NCBI GenBank assembly: GCA_003221455.1
Contig: QHRX01000010.1
Location: forward strand, 1-33,055
DNA: 33,055 nt
DNA from: Candidatus Rokuibacteriota bacterium
GTDB taxonomy: Bacteria; Methylomirabilota; Methylomirabilia; Rokubacteriales; CSP1-6
Direction: 5' to 3'
Below the pieces are notes generated by a model. It was not told where the DNA came from and searched no databases. It saw nothing but the letters and a program-made list of their open reading frames with translations. Of the stretch, positions 16,395 through 24,891 are shown in pieces. The position numbers and the translations under genes were made by a program. The first letter of the stretch is position 1. Every line of letters begins with the position of its first letter.

Positions 16395-19300
16395 TCATCT
16401 GACCGAGGTCGTGGCGGTGGACGAGTCGTTCGCTTGGTTAGGATCAGGGTTCGACGCGCTCACGGTCGCCGTGTTTGTGATCGTGGCGCCGCGAGGTGCC
16501 GTTACGTTGACCACAAGCTGTACTCCAGCCCCGGCAGGATTGGCGGGGGTATATGGCGACAACGTGCCGATATCACAGGTGACGGTCCCGTTGCTGAAGG
16601 CGCATGGGGTTCCCGGCTGGCTCATCGTGCAGCTCACGGTGCCGCCACTGACGGTGCAGCTTCCTTTGGCGAACTGAGCGCTGACAAAGCTGGTTCCAGC
16701 TGGAACGCGGTCCGTTACCACGACTCCGCTCGCGGTATTTGGTCCAAGGTTTACGACCCCGATGCCGTAGGTGAGATTTGAGCCGGAGCTTACTCTGCTC
16801 GGGCCGCCTTTACTGATGGCCATATCGGTCGGTGGTGGCAGCTTCTGGAAGATCGCAAAAGGCGAAAGCGAATTCACGGTGCCACAGATGACATGTTTAC
16901 TCGTGTCGATCGAGGTCGTGACGTCGACCCACGCGTTATTCTCGAAATGGAACAGATGGAGCATGCTCGGATCGCCGAACTGCGCAGGATTGTAGGTGAT
17001 GCAGACGCTCACGGGCGGACCGTAGGTCGCCGTCGTTTGGATGTTGTAGTAGGTCGGTGGGGTGCCGACGGTAAATCCAGCCGGCGGGGTTGGCCCCGTG
17101 CTACTCGTGGGGGCTGCCGTCTCACCGGGGGAGGCGACTGCCGTGAAGGTCACAGTCACACCGTTGCCCGCCGACACACTCACGTTGGTCCCCGCGGGAG
17201 TGTTCGGAGAGACCTTGGCAACGAAGGCGTCGAAATCGCCTCCGCCGCGAGTGGTCTGGAAGGCACCCGCCGTCGTCGGGAAGTTGGCGGAGGCGGTGAT
17301 TCCCGCCACGTAGGCGTCGCCCGAGGCGTCCACGGCGATCCCGTACGCCACGTCGCTGTTACTCCCCCCGAGGTAGGCGGAGTAGACGAGCGCTGAACCG
17401 CTGGGATTGAGCTCCGTCACGGCGGCATCCTCGGAGCCTCCGAAGGTCGGCTGGAAGGCCCCCGCCGTCGTCGGGAAGTCGGTGGATTCGGTGCGCACCG
17501 CCACGTAGGCATTGCCCGACGCGTCCACGACAATGCCCGTGCCTTGTTCAGCAAAACTCCCGCCGAGGAAGGTGGAGTAGGCGACAGCGGAGCTAGTGGG
17601 ATTCAGCTTCGTCACGAAGGCGTGTTCAATGCCGCCGCCGAAGGTCGGCTGGAAGGCCCCCGCCGTCGTCGGGAAGTTGGTGGACCTGGTACGGCCCGTC
17701 ACGTAGACGTTGCCCGAGGCGTCCCCGGCGATGGCGAATCCGTCCTCCTCGTCAGTGCCCCCGAGGTAGGTGGAGTAGATGAGGCCGGAGCCGGTGGGAT
17801 TGAGCGTCGTTTCGTAGGCATCGGTAGCGGGGCCGCCGATGCTGGTCTGGAGGGCCCCCGCCGTCGTCGGGAAGTCGGTCGCGGCGGTAGAGCCCGTCAC
17901 GGAGGCGTTGCCCACGGCGTCCACGGCAATGGCAGTGCCCCCGGTAGAGTTATTTCCACCGAGGTAGGTCGAGTAGACGAGGGTGGTGCCGGGGGGATTG
18001 AGTTTCGTCACGAAGCCGGCGCCGCAACTTGGGCCGGGGCAGCCGGTCTGGAAGGCCCCCGCCGTCGTCGGGAAGTCGGTGGAGACGGTGAGCCCCGTCA
18101 CGTAAGCGTTGCCCAGAGCGTCCACGGCGATCCCGCGCGCCCTGTCCAAGGCACTCCCCCCGACGTAGGTGGAGTAGGCGAGAGCCGAGCCAGTGGGAGC
18201 AAGCTTCGTCACGAAGGCGTCTCCGGAGCCGCCGCCGAAGGTCGGCTGGAAGGCCCCGGCCGTCGTTGGGAAGTCGGTGGAGTCGGTGATCCCCGCCACG
18301 TAAGCGTTGCCCGAGGCGTCCACGGCGATCCCGTAGCCCCCCTCATCGCCGCTGCCCCCCAGGTAGGTGGAGTAGACGAGGCCGGAGCCAGTGGCATTGA
18401 GTTTCGCCACAAAGGCGTCGCCTGTACCAAACAGAGCTGTACCGGTGCCGCCGCCGAAGGTCGGCTGGAAGGCCCCCGCCGTCGTCGGGAAGTCGGTGGA
18501 AACGGTGTACCCCGTCACGTAGGCGTTGCCCGAGGCGTCGACGGCGATCCCGAACGCATTATCGTTACGGCTGCCCCCGAGGTAGGTAGCGTAAGAGAGC
18601 ACCGGGTCGATGACCAGCGGCTGGGACCTGTCGTAGGCTGCGACCTGAAAGCCGACCCTACCCGCGCCTCTGAGCACATAACCGCCGGCGATCTCCCGGC
18701 GCGCGCCCCCGACTTCCTGGTAGACGAATGGCCTTCGCTGGCGGATCGCGCCGACGGCCGTATGCAGCACTAGGTCACCCTGGGCATCCACTTCCAGCTT
18801 GTCGGCTCCCTGGAAGCCGAGCGTGATCGCCTCGGGGCTAGCCCCGGGGCGCACGACAAAGTCGTACTCCAGTTGGCGCTGGTCGCCGAAGTAGACTAGG
18901 TTCACGCCGGGATAGATGTCTCGGTACTCGACACGAGCGTAGGTGGGGACGTTCGTGCGCCACTTCGTCGGGTCCCTCCCGATGAAGTAGTTGGCCTTAC
19001 CCGGCAACTCCTCCAGCCCGGTTACGCTCGGCTCGGGGTTGGCGCCAATGAACTGCATTCTGACGAGACCACTCTCGGTCTCTGCTGGCATGGTCGCATC
19101 AGGCCTTGGCCCACGGAATCTGTTTCCCGCTACGCTCGACCTTCGCCCTGCGAGGGCCAGCACCGTTTCCGTCGCGGTCAAAAACAGGGTGTAGCCGTTC
19201 CCGCGGGACAGGAATTTCACCCGGCTGTCTGTTTGGCCCCGGTTGGCTTCGAAGATAAGCGGCAGCTTGCCGTACACCGCCGGCCGGCGGGCGGCCGCAT

Positions 19301-19526
19301 CCCGGCTAAGCTCGGGCGTGAGCCCGACTTCGACTCGGTCGAAGGGCGCCAATGGTTCGCCGGCACGGTCGGCCGCGTTCTCCGCTGGTGGACGGCTCGT
19401 CGCCGAAGTCCGCGCCGCCGGCGGCTGGATCGTGGTGGTGGGTCCCCCAAGGCTGAGCGCCGGAAAAATTAAGACGAGTGCCGAGACGCTCGCAACCGAA
19501 CCCCTGAAGAGACTGCCGTTCTTCAC
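16395..19526 (-). CDS. SBBP-repeat beta-propeller surface protein with C-terminal DUF11 domain
   Basis: 1043 residues from a GTG (complement of 19524-19526) preceded by GGAAGGAG at ideal distance; an ATG at 19559 is in frame but has no ribosome binding site. A signal peptide (SVASVSALVLIFPALSLG) follows. Residues about 75-310 are the domain usual in front of SBBP repeats (LPLIFEANRGQTDSRVKFLS, then ARVEYRDIYPGVNLVYFG). Seven repeats of 60-75 residues follow, each with YSTYLGGS, GIAVDASGNAYV and TDFPTTAGAFQ; seven matches a complete seven-bladed propeller. Next comes a beta-rich segment with a Cys pair, then a DUF11 domain (VVNLGPNTASGVVVTDRVPA to NDSSTATTSV). Such proteins are secreted or surface-attached; ligand unknown. 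Repeat 4 is the most divergent and repeat 6 has lost the Gly of YVTG. Confidence 0.88.
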   Translation of the reverse strand: MKNGSLFRGSVASVSALVLIFPALSLGGPTTTIQPPAARTSATSRPPAENAADRAGEPLAPFDRVEVGLTPELSRDAAARRPAVYGKLPLIFEANRGQTDSRVKFLSRGNGYTLFLTATETVLALAGRRSSVAGNRFRGPRPDATMPAETESGLVRMQFIGANPEPSVTGLEELPGKANYFIGRDPTKWRTNVPTYARVEYRDIYPGVNLVYFGDQRQLEYDFVVRPGASPEAITLGFQGADKLEVDAQGDLVLHTAVGAIRQRRPFVYQEVGGARREIAGGYVLRGAGRVGFQVAAYDRSQPLVIDPVLSYATYLGGSRNDNAFGIAVDASGNAYVTGYTVSTDFPTTAGAFQPTFGGGTGTALFGTGDAFVAKLNATGSGLVYSTYLGGSGDEGGYGIAVDASGNAYVAGITDSTDFPTTAGAFQPTFGGGSGDAFVTKLAPTGSALAYSTYVGGSALDRARGIAVDALGNAYVTGLTVSTDFPTTAGAFQTGCPGPSCGAGFVTKLNPPGTTLVYSTYLGGNNSTGGTAIAVDAVGNASVTGSTAATDFPTTAGALQTSIGGPATDAYETTLNPTGSGLIYSTYLGGTDEEDGFAIAGDASGNVYVTGRTRSTNFPTTAGAFQPTFGGGIEHAFVTKLNPTSSAVAYSTFLGGSFAEQGTGIVVDASGNAYVAVRTESTDFPTTAGAFQPTFGGSEDAAVTELNPSGSALVYSAYLGGSNSDVAYGIAVDASGDAYVAGITASANFPTTAGAFQTTRGGGDFDAFVAKVSPNTPAGTNVSVSAGNGVTVTFTAVASPGETAAPTSSTGPTPPAGFTVGTPPTYYNIQTTATYGPPVSVCITYNPAQFGDPSMLHLFHFENNAWVDVTTSIDTSKHVICGTVNSLSPFAIFQKLPPPTDMAISKGGPSRVSSGSNLTYGIGVVNLGPNTASGVVVTDRVPAGTSFVSAQFAKGSCTVSGGTVSCTMSQPGTPCAFSNGTVTCDIGTLSPYTPANPAGAGVQLVVNVTAPRGATITNTATVSASNPDPNQANDSSTATTSVR

Positions 19527-19605
19527 AATGGACTCCTTCCCCTGCTTCCGGGAGACCATCAGCCAAGCGCCCGGAGGACTCGAGCGTGCTCGACGACGCT
19601 GTCCG

Positions 19606-19651
19606 TCTGACAGAGAGTCGGCCTGGAGGCAGCTGTCAGAATTTTTCTGAC
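19606..19651 (-). promoter_or_regulatory. Alternative hairpins in the leader of the SBBP gene
   Basis: GTCAGAA/TTCTGAC (19635-19641 and 19645-19651) is a perfect 7-bp stem with a 3-nt loop, right after the predicted transcription start. TCTGACAG (19606-19613) can instead pair with CTGTCAGA (19633-19640), which uses the same bases. The two structures exclude each other, as in attenuators or switches. The DNA palindrome could equally be an operator. Regulation is inferred. Confidence 0.4.
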
Positions 19652-19660
19652 GACGCGGCG

Positions 19661-19690
19661 ACCCTATCTCGCTCTACGGGGTGGTGTCAA
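19661..19690 (-). promoter_or_regulatory. Promoter of the SBBP surface-protein gene
   Basis: On the minus strand TTGACA (complement of 19685-19690) and TAGGGT (complement of 19661-19666) are 18 bp apart. The -35 is perfect; the -10 keeps the key first, second and last bases. The start would fall near 19654, giving a leader of about 130 nt. Confidence 0.5.
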
Positions 19691-19701
19691 GTACTTTTCT
19701 A

Positions 19702-19729
19702 TCACCTATTGATAGGTGAACCTATTGAT
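19702..19729. promoter_or_regulatory. Palindrome plus direct repeat upstream of the SBBP promoter
   Basis: TCACCTATTGATAGGTGA (19702-19719) has 7-bp arms around TTGA. Its core CCTATTGAT (19705-19713) is repeated at 19721-19729, 16 bp further on. It lies 11 bp beyond the -35 element in an AT-rich island, the usual place for an activator or repressor site. Confidence 0.5.
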
Positions 19730-20045
19730 GCCATGAATGGTCTCCCGTCGGCAGGAACATCTCTCCGCGGCGTCCGGTCGCAGTTGGGCAGAATCACCGC
19801 GTCGGAAGGCCGTCAGTGTCGCGTGTACCCTTCGATCGACCGTCATTTCGATGCGAGAGGCGCCGACTTGGCTCCTGGAATGCTTCAGTCACCTAGGACT
19901 CGTGGTCGGGAACGAAGCTGGAAGAGGTCGACGGGGCAACTCTCCCAGACCCCGCGACAAAAATCATTGCCCCGCGCCTTGGTAAAGTTGGCCGGGCACC
20001 CGTGTCCGTCGGAGTGCGGCAGTTCCCTCCGCCCGTCCTCGGTGT

Positions 20046-20085
20046 CGCCCCGAGTCTTGTGAGGCTCGGGGCGGCGTGGTAACTT
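20046..20085 (+). promoter_or_regulatory. Promoter with overlapping inverted repeat, ABC importer operon
   Basis: TTGTGA (20057-20062) and TAACTT (20080-20085) are 17 bp apart, and TGG directly before the -10 makes an extended -10. A 9-bp inverted repeat, CGCCCCGAG (20046-20054) and CTCGGGGCG (20065-20073), straddles the -35, suggesting repressor binding, perhaps sugar-responsive. The rest of the 19730-20160 spacer shows nothing else. Confidence 0.45.
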
Positions 20086-20160
20086 TTGGCGCGACTTCCC
20101 GGACGAAGCCCAGCACGTCGAGCGCGCCACGAGGCCCGCCGAGACGCCGGAGTTGAGAGC

Positions 20161-21561
20161 ATGAAGAATCAAATCGGCCGCCCGCGGCCCCGCACCCTGG
20201 CTCCGCGGCTCTCCCGCCGGCAATTCCTCACGGGGACGACGGCGACAGCCGCCGGCCTGGCACTCCTCGGTCGCGGGCCGGCGGTGCTCGGCCAGCAGGT
20301 CCGTGAGCTTCAGGTCTGGCATACCGAGGTCGAGCCGCAGACCGTCAAGACCGTCCAGGAGGGGAGCATCGCCGAGTTCGAGCGGAGGTTTCCGGGCTTC
20401 AAGGTGAGGCAGCAGCCGCTCGCCTGGGGCGACCTCAACACGAAGCTCCTGGCGGCGATCGCGGCCGGCAGCCCGCCCGATCTCACCCACCTGAACCCCT
20501 TCATGACGGCCTCGCTCTACACCAAGGGACTGCTCCGCCCGATGGACGAGCTGATCCGGGCGCTCGGCGAGAAGGACATCCACGAGGCGACGCAGAAGCT
20601 CCAGTACTTCGACGGTCGGTACTACGGCGTGACGCACGCGATGGGCGGCATCTACATCGCGGAGCGCCGCGACCTGCGGGAGCAGAAGGGGCTCAAGCCG
20701 CCCCAGACCTACGCCGATCTGGTGGACCTCGCCGCCGCCCTCACCGAGGAAGGTACCCGATACGGCCTGACCATGCCGGGCGAGAAGCTCTACATCGGGT
20801 TCAGCTTCCCGGCGGAGTGGCTTGCCTCCAACGGCGGCAGCTGGGTCGACCCGACGACCTGGCGGCCCCGGCTCGCGAGCCGGGCGATGGTCGAGACGCT
20901 CCAGTTCCTGCGGCGACTGAACCCGTTCATGCCCCCGTCCTGGTCCGGCCAGAAATACCTCGACACCCTCGCCGCGCTCGCGACGGGAAAGGTGGCCATG
21001 GCGTACCTGAGCGGGGCCCGGACGATTGGGTACGTCGAGCGCGACGCGCCCGAGGGCATGCGGGACCCGGAGCACTTCCAGCCGATGTTCCGGCCCCACG
21101 GGCCCTCAGGGCAGACAGGCGTCTCCGCCCTCGACGGCGAGAACTGGACGGTCTTCTCCCAATCGAAGTACCCCCAGGAGGCGTTCGAGTTCCTCCGGAT
21201 CTTCTACAAGCGCGAGCACTATATGAAGTATTGCCACTCGGTGCCGATCCACCTGACCCCGATCTTCAAGTCCATGATCAACGACCCCGAGTATCTGGCG
21301 CACCCGCGGATCCGGAAGTGGCGCTCGTGGCACGACGCGATGATCACGGGGCTCCGTGAGCACCGCTTCTTGCCGATCGGCTTCAGCCGGCCGGATGACA
21401 AGCTTCTCCCCTTCCTCGCGGAGCTCGACGGGTCGGGAATCGTGGCCGACATGGTGATCGCGGCGATGGTCGGCGGCGCGGACCCCGACGCGGCCGCCGT
21501 CCGGGCCCAGCAGCGGGCCGAGGAGCTGCTGACGCAGCTCGGCTTCAAGCGCTGGTCATAG
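20161..21561 (+). CDS. ABC sugar transporter, substrate-binding protein (Tat-exported)
   Basis: 466 residues from the ATG at 20161 (GGAG 8 nt upstream); the frame extends further back but without a start signal. A Tat signal is clear: SRRQFLTG (18-25), a hydrophobic stretch TATAAGLALLG and a GPAVLGQQ cleavage region. The mature protein follows the family 1 solute-binding plan: LQVWHTEVEPQT, then FERRFPGFKVRQQPLAWGDL, AAIAAGSPPDLTHLNPF, YYGVTHAMGGIYIAERRDL and ATGKVAMAYLSGART, ending with ENWTVFSQSKYPQEAFEFL. Such proteins bind oligosaccharides or glycerol-phosphate-type ligands; the ligand is not determinable here. Use of the Tat route suggests folding before export. It is the first gene of a three-gene operon. 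Confidence 0.9.
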   Translation: MKNQIGRPRPRTLAPRLSRRQFLTGTTATAAGLALLGRGPAVLGQQVRELQVWHTEVEPQTVKTVQEGSIAEFERRFPGFKVRQQPLAWGDLNTKLLAAIAAGSPPDLTHLNPFMTASLYTKGLLRPMDELIRALGEKDIHEATQKLQYFDGRYYGVTHAMGGIYIAERRDLREQKGLKPPQTYADLVDLAAALTEEGTRYGLTMPGEKLYIGFSFPAEWLASNGGSWVDPTTWRPRLASRAMVETLQFLRRLNPFMPPSWSGQKYLDTLAALATGKVAMAYLSGARTIGYVERDAPEGMRDPEHFQPMFRPHGPSGQTGVSALDGENWTVFSQSKYPQEAFEFLRIFYKREHYMKYCHSVPIHLTPIFKSMINDPEYLAHPRIRKWRSWHDAMITGLREHRFLPIGFSRPDDKLLPFLAELDGSGIVADMVIAAMVGGADPDAAAVRAQQRAEELLTQLGFKRWS

Positions 21562-21619
21562 GCGGGCGCCCCGCCGGGCCGGCGCCGGCCGGTCCCGCGC
21601 GCCCCGGTCAGGAGGCTCG

Positions 21620-22495
21620 GTGCGGAAGAGCGCGCTGGTTGGCTGGGCCCTGCTGGCGCCGTCGCTGCTCCTCCTGGGCGGCCTCGTCGGGTACCCGATC
21701 CTCTATAACTTCTGGCTGAGCCTCTTCGCCAAACACGCCTTCCTCCCCGCGCAGACCTTCGTCGGCCTCGGCAACTACCGCTACTTCGCGACCGACGAGG
21801 AGTTCTGGCGGAGCGTCGGGTACGGGGGGATCTACGCCGGAAGCACGATCGTGCTCCAGCTCGGGCTGGGGGTGGTCGCCGCCCTGCTGCTGAACGAGAC
21901 GTTCCACGGGCGTGGTCTCCTCCGGGGCGTCGTCCTCTTCCCCTACACGATCCCGACGGTCGTGGCGGTCATCCTTTGGAAGTGGCTCCTGAACGACTCC
22001 TACGGGCTGGTCGACTACGTGCTCGTCGCGACGGGCGCGACCCGGATCCCACCCGCCTGGCTCGGCAAGGACTACATCATGTGGTCGCTGATCGTGACGA
22101 GCGTCTGGCAGTTCTTCCCGTTCGTCGTCGTCACCTATCTGGCGCGGCTCCAGACGATCCCGCCGGAGCTCTACGAGGCGGCCACCGTGGATGGGGCGGG
22201 CGCGTGGCGGCGGTTCCTCCACGTGACCCTGCCCCAGACTGGGGCCGTGCTCTTCGTGATCGTGCTCCTGCGCGGCATCTGGATGTTCACCAAGTTCGAC
22301 ACCGTCTGGCTCATGGCGGGCGAGGGGGGGGTCAGCCAATACGTCCGGACGCTCCCGGTGTACGCCTACGAGCGGACTTTCACGTACCTGCAGGCCGGTA
22401 TGGGAGCAACCTTGGCCGTGCTCATGTTCGGCCTGCTCGCCGGCGCCACCGCCGTCTACTTCGGGCTGTTCCGGGAGGAGGAGATCGTCTCGTGA
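21620..22495 (+). CDS. ABC sugar transporter permease, MalF/UgpA type
   Basis: 291 residues from a GTG preceded by AGGAGG. It has six predicted membrane helices: ALLAPSLLLLGGLVGYPILY first, GLLRGVVLFPYTIPTVVAVIL in the middle, and TLAVLMFGLLAGATAVYFGLF last. The cytoplasmic EAA loop that docks the ATPase reads YEAATVDGAGAWRRFLHVTLP (about 189-209). With the next gene it forms the heterodimeric channel. The stop overlaps the next start (GTGA). Confidence 0.9.
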   Translation: MRKSALVGWALLAPSLLLLGGLVGYPILYNFWLSLFAKHAFLPAQTFVGLGNYRYFATDEEFWRSVGYGGIYAGSTIVLQLGLGVVAALLLNETFHGRGLLRGVVLFPYTIPTVVAVILWKWLLNDSYGLVDYVLVATGATRIPPAWLGKDYIMWSLIVTSVWQFFPFVVVTYLARLQTIPPELYEAATVDGAGAWRRFLHVTLPQTGAVLFVIVLLRGIWMFTKFDTVWLMAGEGGVSQYVRTLPVYAYERTFTYLQAGMGATLAVLMFGLLAGATAVYFGLFREEEIVS

Positions 22496-23331
22496 GTCGG
22501 CCCCGGCGCGGGCTCTCGCGAGCAACCGCCCTCTACGTCGGCGGCGCCGTCCTCGCCCTCTGGGCCGCCTTCCCATTCTTCTGGATGCTCTCGACGTCCC
22601 TCAAGGAATCGAGCGAGGTGTTCGCCTCCCCCCCGACCCTCGTCCCCCGCCACCTCACCCTCGGCAACTTCGCGCGCCTGCTCACCGAGACGAACTTCGC
22701 GACCTACTTCGGGAACAGCCTCACGGTGTCGTTCGCCACGGTCGTGCTGACGCTCGGCGTGTCCGCGGTGGGCGCCTACGGCCTCACGCGCTTCCGCTTC
22801 CCGGGACGGGAGACGATCGCGGCGCTCATCCTGCTCACCTACATGTTCGCGCCGATCATGGTCATCATCCCCTTCTACATCCTCGTGAAGCAGCTCGGGC
22901 TCGTGAACACGCATCTGGCGCTGGTCCTCTCGTACACGACGTTCTGTCTGCCGTTCTGCCTGTGGCTCCTCCGCGCGTTCTTCCAGAGCGTCCCCCTCGA
23001 ACTCGAGGAGGCGGCGCTCGTGGACGGCGCTCACCGCGGCCGGGCCGTCTGGCACGTGGTGCTCCCGCTGGCCCTGCCGGGCATCATCGCGGCCGGGATC
23101 TTCACGTTCATCCTGGCCTGGAACGACTTCCTCTTCGCCCTGGTCCTGATCAGCTCGGACGAGCTGAAGACGCTCCCGGTCGGCGTCAACGACCTGTTCA
23201 ATGCGACGATCGTCGACTGGGGGATGATCATGGCGGCCGGTGTCATGATCACGCTGCCGACGGTCGGCTTCTTCGCGGGGGTCCAGCGGTACCTGATCCG
23301 CGGCTGGGGGAGCGGAGGGCTCAAGGGGTGA
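22492..23331 (+). CDS. ABC sugar transporter permease, MalG/UgpE type
   Basis: 279 residues from a GTG overlapping the previous stop; longer frames are out of place. The first helix is ATALYVGGAVLALWAAFPFFWML, then SLKESSEVFASPP and the SLTVSFATVVLTLGVSAVGAYGLTRFRFPG segment typical of MalG-like proteins. The EAA loop is LEEAALVDGAHRGRAVWHVVLP. The end (QRYLIRGWGSGGLKG) is canonical, including the Leu-Lys-Gly often seen in family members. No ATP-binding subunit follows; a shared MsmK/UgpC-like ATPase elsewhere in the genome is likely. Confidence 0.9.
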   Translation: MSRPRRGLSRATALYVGGAVLALWAAFPFFWMLSTSLKESSEVFASPPTLVPRHLTLGNFARLLTETNFATYFGNSLTVSFATVVLTLGVSAVGAYGLTRFRFPGRETIAALILLTYMFAPIMVIIPFYILVKQLGLVNTHLALVLSYTTFCLPFCLWLLRAFFQSVPLELEEAALVDGAHRGRAVWHVVLPLALPGIIAAGIFTFILAWNDFLFALVLISSDELKTLPVGVNDLFNATIVDWGMIMAAGVMITLPTVGFFAGVQRYLIRGWGSGGLKG

Positions 23332-23394
23332 CGGCGTACTTCGGCTTCGCGCGACGGGGACCGCGCACCCTCCGCCGTGCGGTCGCTTGGCCGC

Positions 23395-23423
23395 GGTCTG
23401 AGCGGCGGGAGGGCGGTCAGACC
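23395..23423. terminator. Inverted repeat between convergent genes
   Basis: GGTCTGA (23395-23401) and TCAGACC (23417-23423) are perfect 7-bp arms around a 15-nt purine-rich loop. The right arm includes the stop codon of the minus-strand acyltransferase gene. Possible shared terminator, without a T-tract. Confidence 0.35.
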
Positions 23424-24613
23424 TTGATGAAAATCCGTTTCCGGTAGAGGACGCTCAGCAGCGCGAGCCACACGCACACGTAGGTGACCGCGTAAGCGAG
23501 CGACGCGTTGATTGGCGAGAGCCACGACTCGTACAGGGTCCTCTCGAGGTAGGTCTTGAGCGTCCAGGCCTCGCCGGCAGCCGGACCGGCGACCTGGATG
23601 CGGGTGAGCGCGATCGCGACGAGGCTCGAGAGCCAGTAGGCGGCGATCGAGTTCGTACCAAAGACGAGGAACGGCGTCGCCCATCTGCGGTAGCCCTTCA
23701 CGTCGACCACCCAGTAGGTCATGGCCAAGCCGTGGCACGCCATACCTGCGGTGAATGTCACGTAGGCGCTCGTCCAGATGCTCTTGTTGATCGGGAACGG
23801 AGCGTTCCAGATCACACCGAGCACGAGTCCGAGGTTCCCGGCCAGGAAGAGGCCGACTGTCTTCTCGAGAGCCGGCCGCCGAGAGCGGATCCAGTGGCCG
23901 GCGAGGACACCACAGAGCACCGTCGCGATGGCGCCCATGGTGCTCAGAATGCCTTCGGGGTCCCAGGTCCTGGTCTGGCGCCACGTGTGGTTCACACCGA
24001 TGATCCGCAGGTCGATCCAGTTTGAGAGGTTCTTCGCCGGCTCGAGCACCCCCGCGCCGGCCCCCGGCACCGGCACCAGGATCATCAGGGCCCAGTACCC
24101 GAGCAGGAGGCCAAGCAATGCCGTGACCTGGCCGCGAAGGCCGGTGGCCAGGACGACTCCCGCGGCGAGGAGGTACGACACAGCGATACGCTGGAGGACG
24201 CCCAGGACCCGCAGGTGCATCAGGTCGTAACTCGGAAACCCGTTGAGCACGAGGCCGAGGGCGAAGATGATCGCCGCGCGGGATCCCACCTTTCGGATCA
24301 GCTGCCGGCGCGAGGCCCCGCGTTCCCGCAGCGTTCCGAGGGAAAACGTCATCGCCACGCCGACGATGAACAGGAAGAACGGGAAGATGAGGTCCGTCGG
24401 CGTCCAGCCGTTCCATTCGGCGTGCTCGAGCGGCCAGTAGACGTGACCCCAGTTCCCCGCATTATTGACGAGGAGCATCCCGGCGATGGTGATACCGCGG
24501 AACGCGTCGAGCGACAGCAGGCGCTGCGCCGGCGGGGTGGCGACGGGCACCGGCAAGAGGGGCTCAGCCGCCGCCCGTGATCGTGGCGCATTGAGGAGCT
24601 TGCTCGTGACCAT
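23417..24613 (-). CDS. Membrane acyltransferase-like protein, HGSNAT/DUF5009 family
   Basis: 398 residues from the ATG at 24613; the frame is open further upstream, but that part is unlike the family. RLLSLDAFRGITIAGMLLVNNAGNWGHVYWPLEHAEWNG is diagnostic of bacterial relatives of heparan-alpha-glucosaminide N-acetyltransferase (COG4299). TPTDLIFPFFLFIVGVAMTFSLG follows, and later LHLRVLGVLQRIAVSYLLAAG-like and ILSTMGAIATVLCGVLAGHW segments. About ten membrane helices are apparent. The conserved His in NWGHVYWPLEHAEWNG may act in acyl transfer across the membrane from acetyl-CoA to an amino sugar; this is by analogy only. The start is moderately sure, since GAGGAG lies too close to the ATG. 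Confidence 0.85.
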   Translation of the reverse strand: MVTSKLLNAPRSRAAAEPLLPVPVATPPAQRLLSLDAFRGITIAGMLLVNNAGNWGHVYWPLEHAEWNGWTPTDLIFPFFLFIVGVAMTFSLGTLRERGASRRQLIRKVGSRAAIIFALGLVLNGFPSYDLMHLRVLGVLQRIAVSYLLAAGVVLATGLRGQVTALLGLLLGYWALMILVPVPGAGAGVLEPAKNLSNWIDLRIIGVNHTWRQTRTWDPEGILSTMGAIATVLCGVLAGHWIRSRRPALEKTVGLFLAGNLGLVLGVIWNAPFPINKSIWTSAYVTFTAGMACHGLAMTYWVVDVKGYRRWATPFLVFGTNSIAAYWLSSLVAIALTRIQVAGPAAGEAWTLKTYLERTLYESWLSPINASLAYAVTYVCVWLALLSVLYRKRIFIKV

Positions 24614-24891
24614 CTCCTCGAGTCGCTTCTCCAACTTAACACGGTGTGCATGATAGCTCCGCTGTTTGTCAGATATTGCTTCGGGCCGCGGCGGATCGGC
24701 GCCGACGGACGCCGCGTGGCCGGCGGGGGGCGCCCACCCCCGTGTTCGCGCGGCCAGCCCTGTGCCTGGACTACACTGGTGCCATGTCTCCGGACCGTAC
24801 CGCCGGTCGGCCAATCCTCGACGTGAACGGACGGCCGCGGCCCGCCGTTCAGCCGGGACCCTAGGACGGGCCCAAGACGGCGCCTCTGCAA

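Noticed and set aside
17400-18600. CRISPR-like or tandem DNA repeats at about 200-bp period
   Set aside because: They are the coding repeats of the SBBP propeller; period and conservation follow the protein repeat.
19681-19700. GGTGTCAAGTACTTTT as a transposon end
   Set aside because: It looks like some element termini, but no partner end or transposase is nearby; it is better explained as the -35 region of the SBBP promoter.
21608-22576. 322-codon minus-strand frame opposite the first ABC permease
   Set aside because: Antisense of a clear membrane protein; His/Glu/Arg-rich without motifs.
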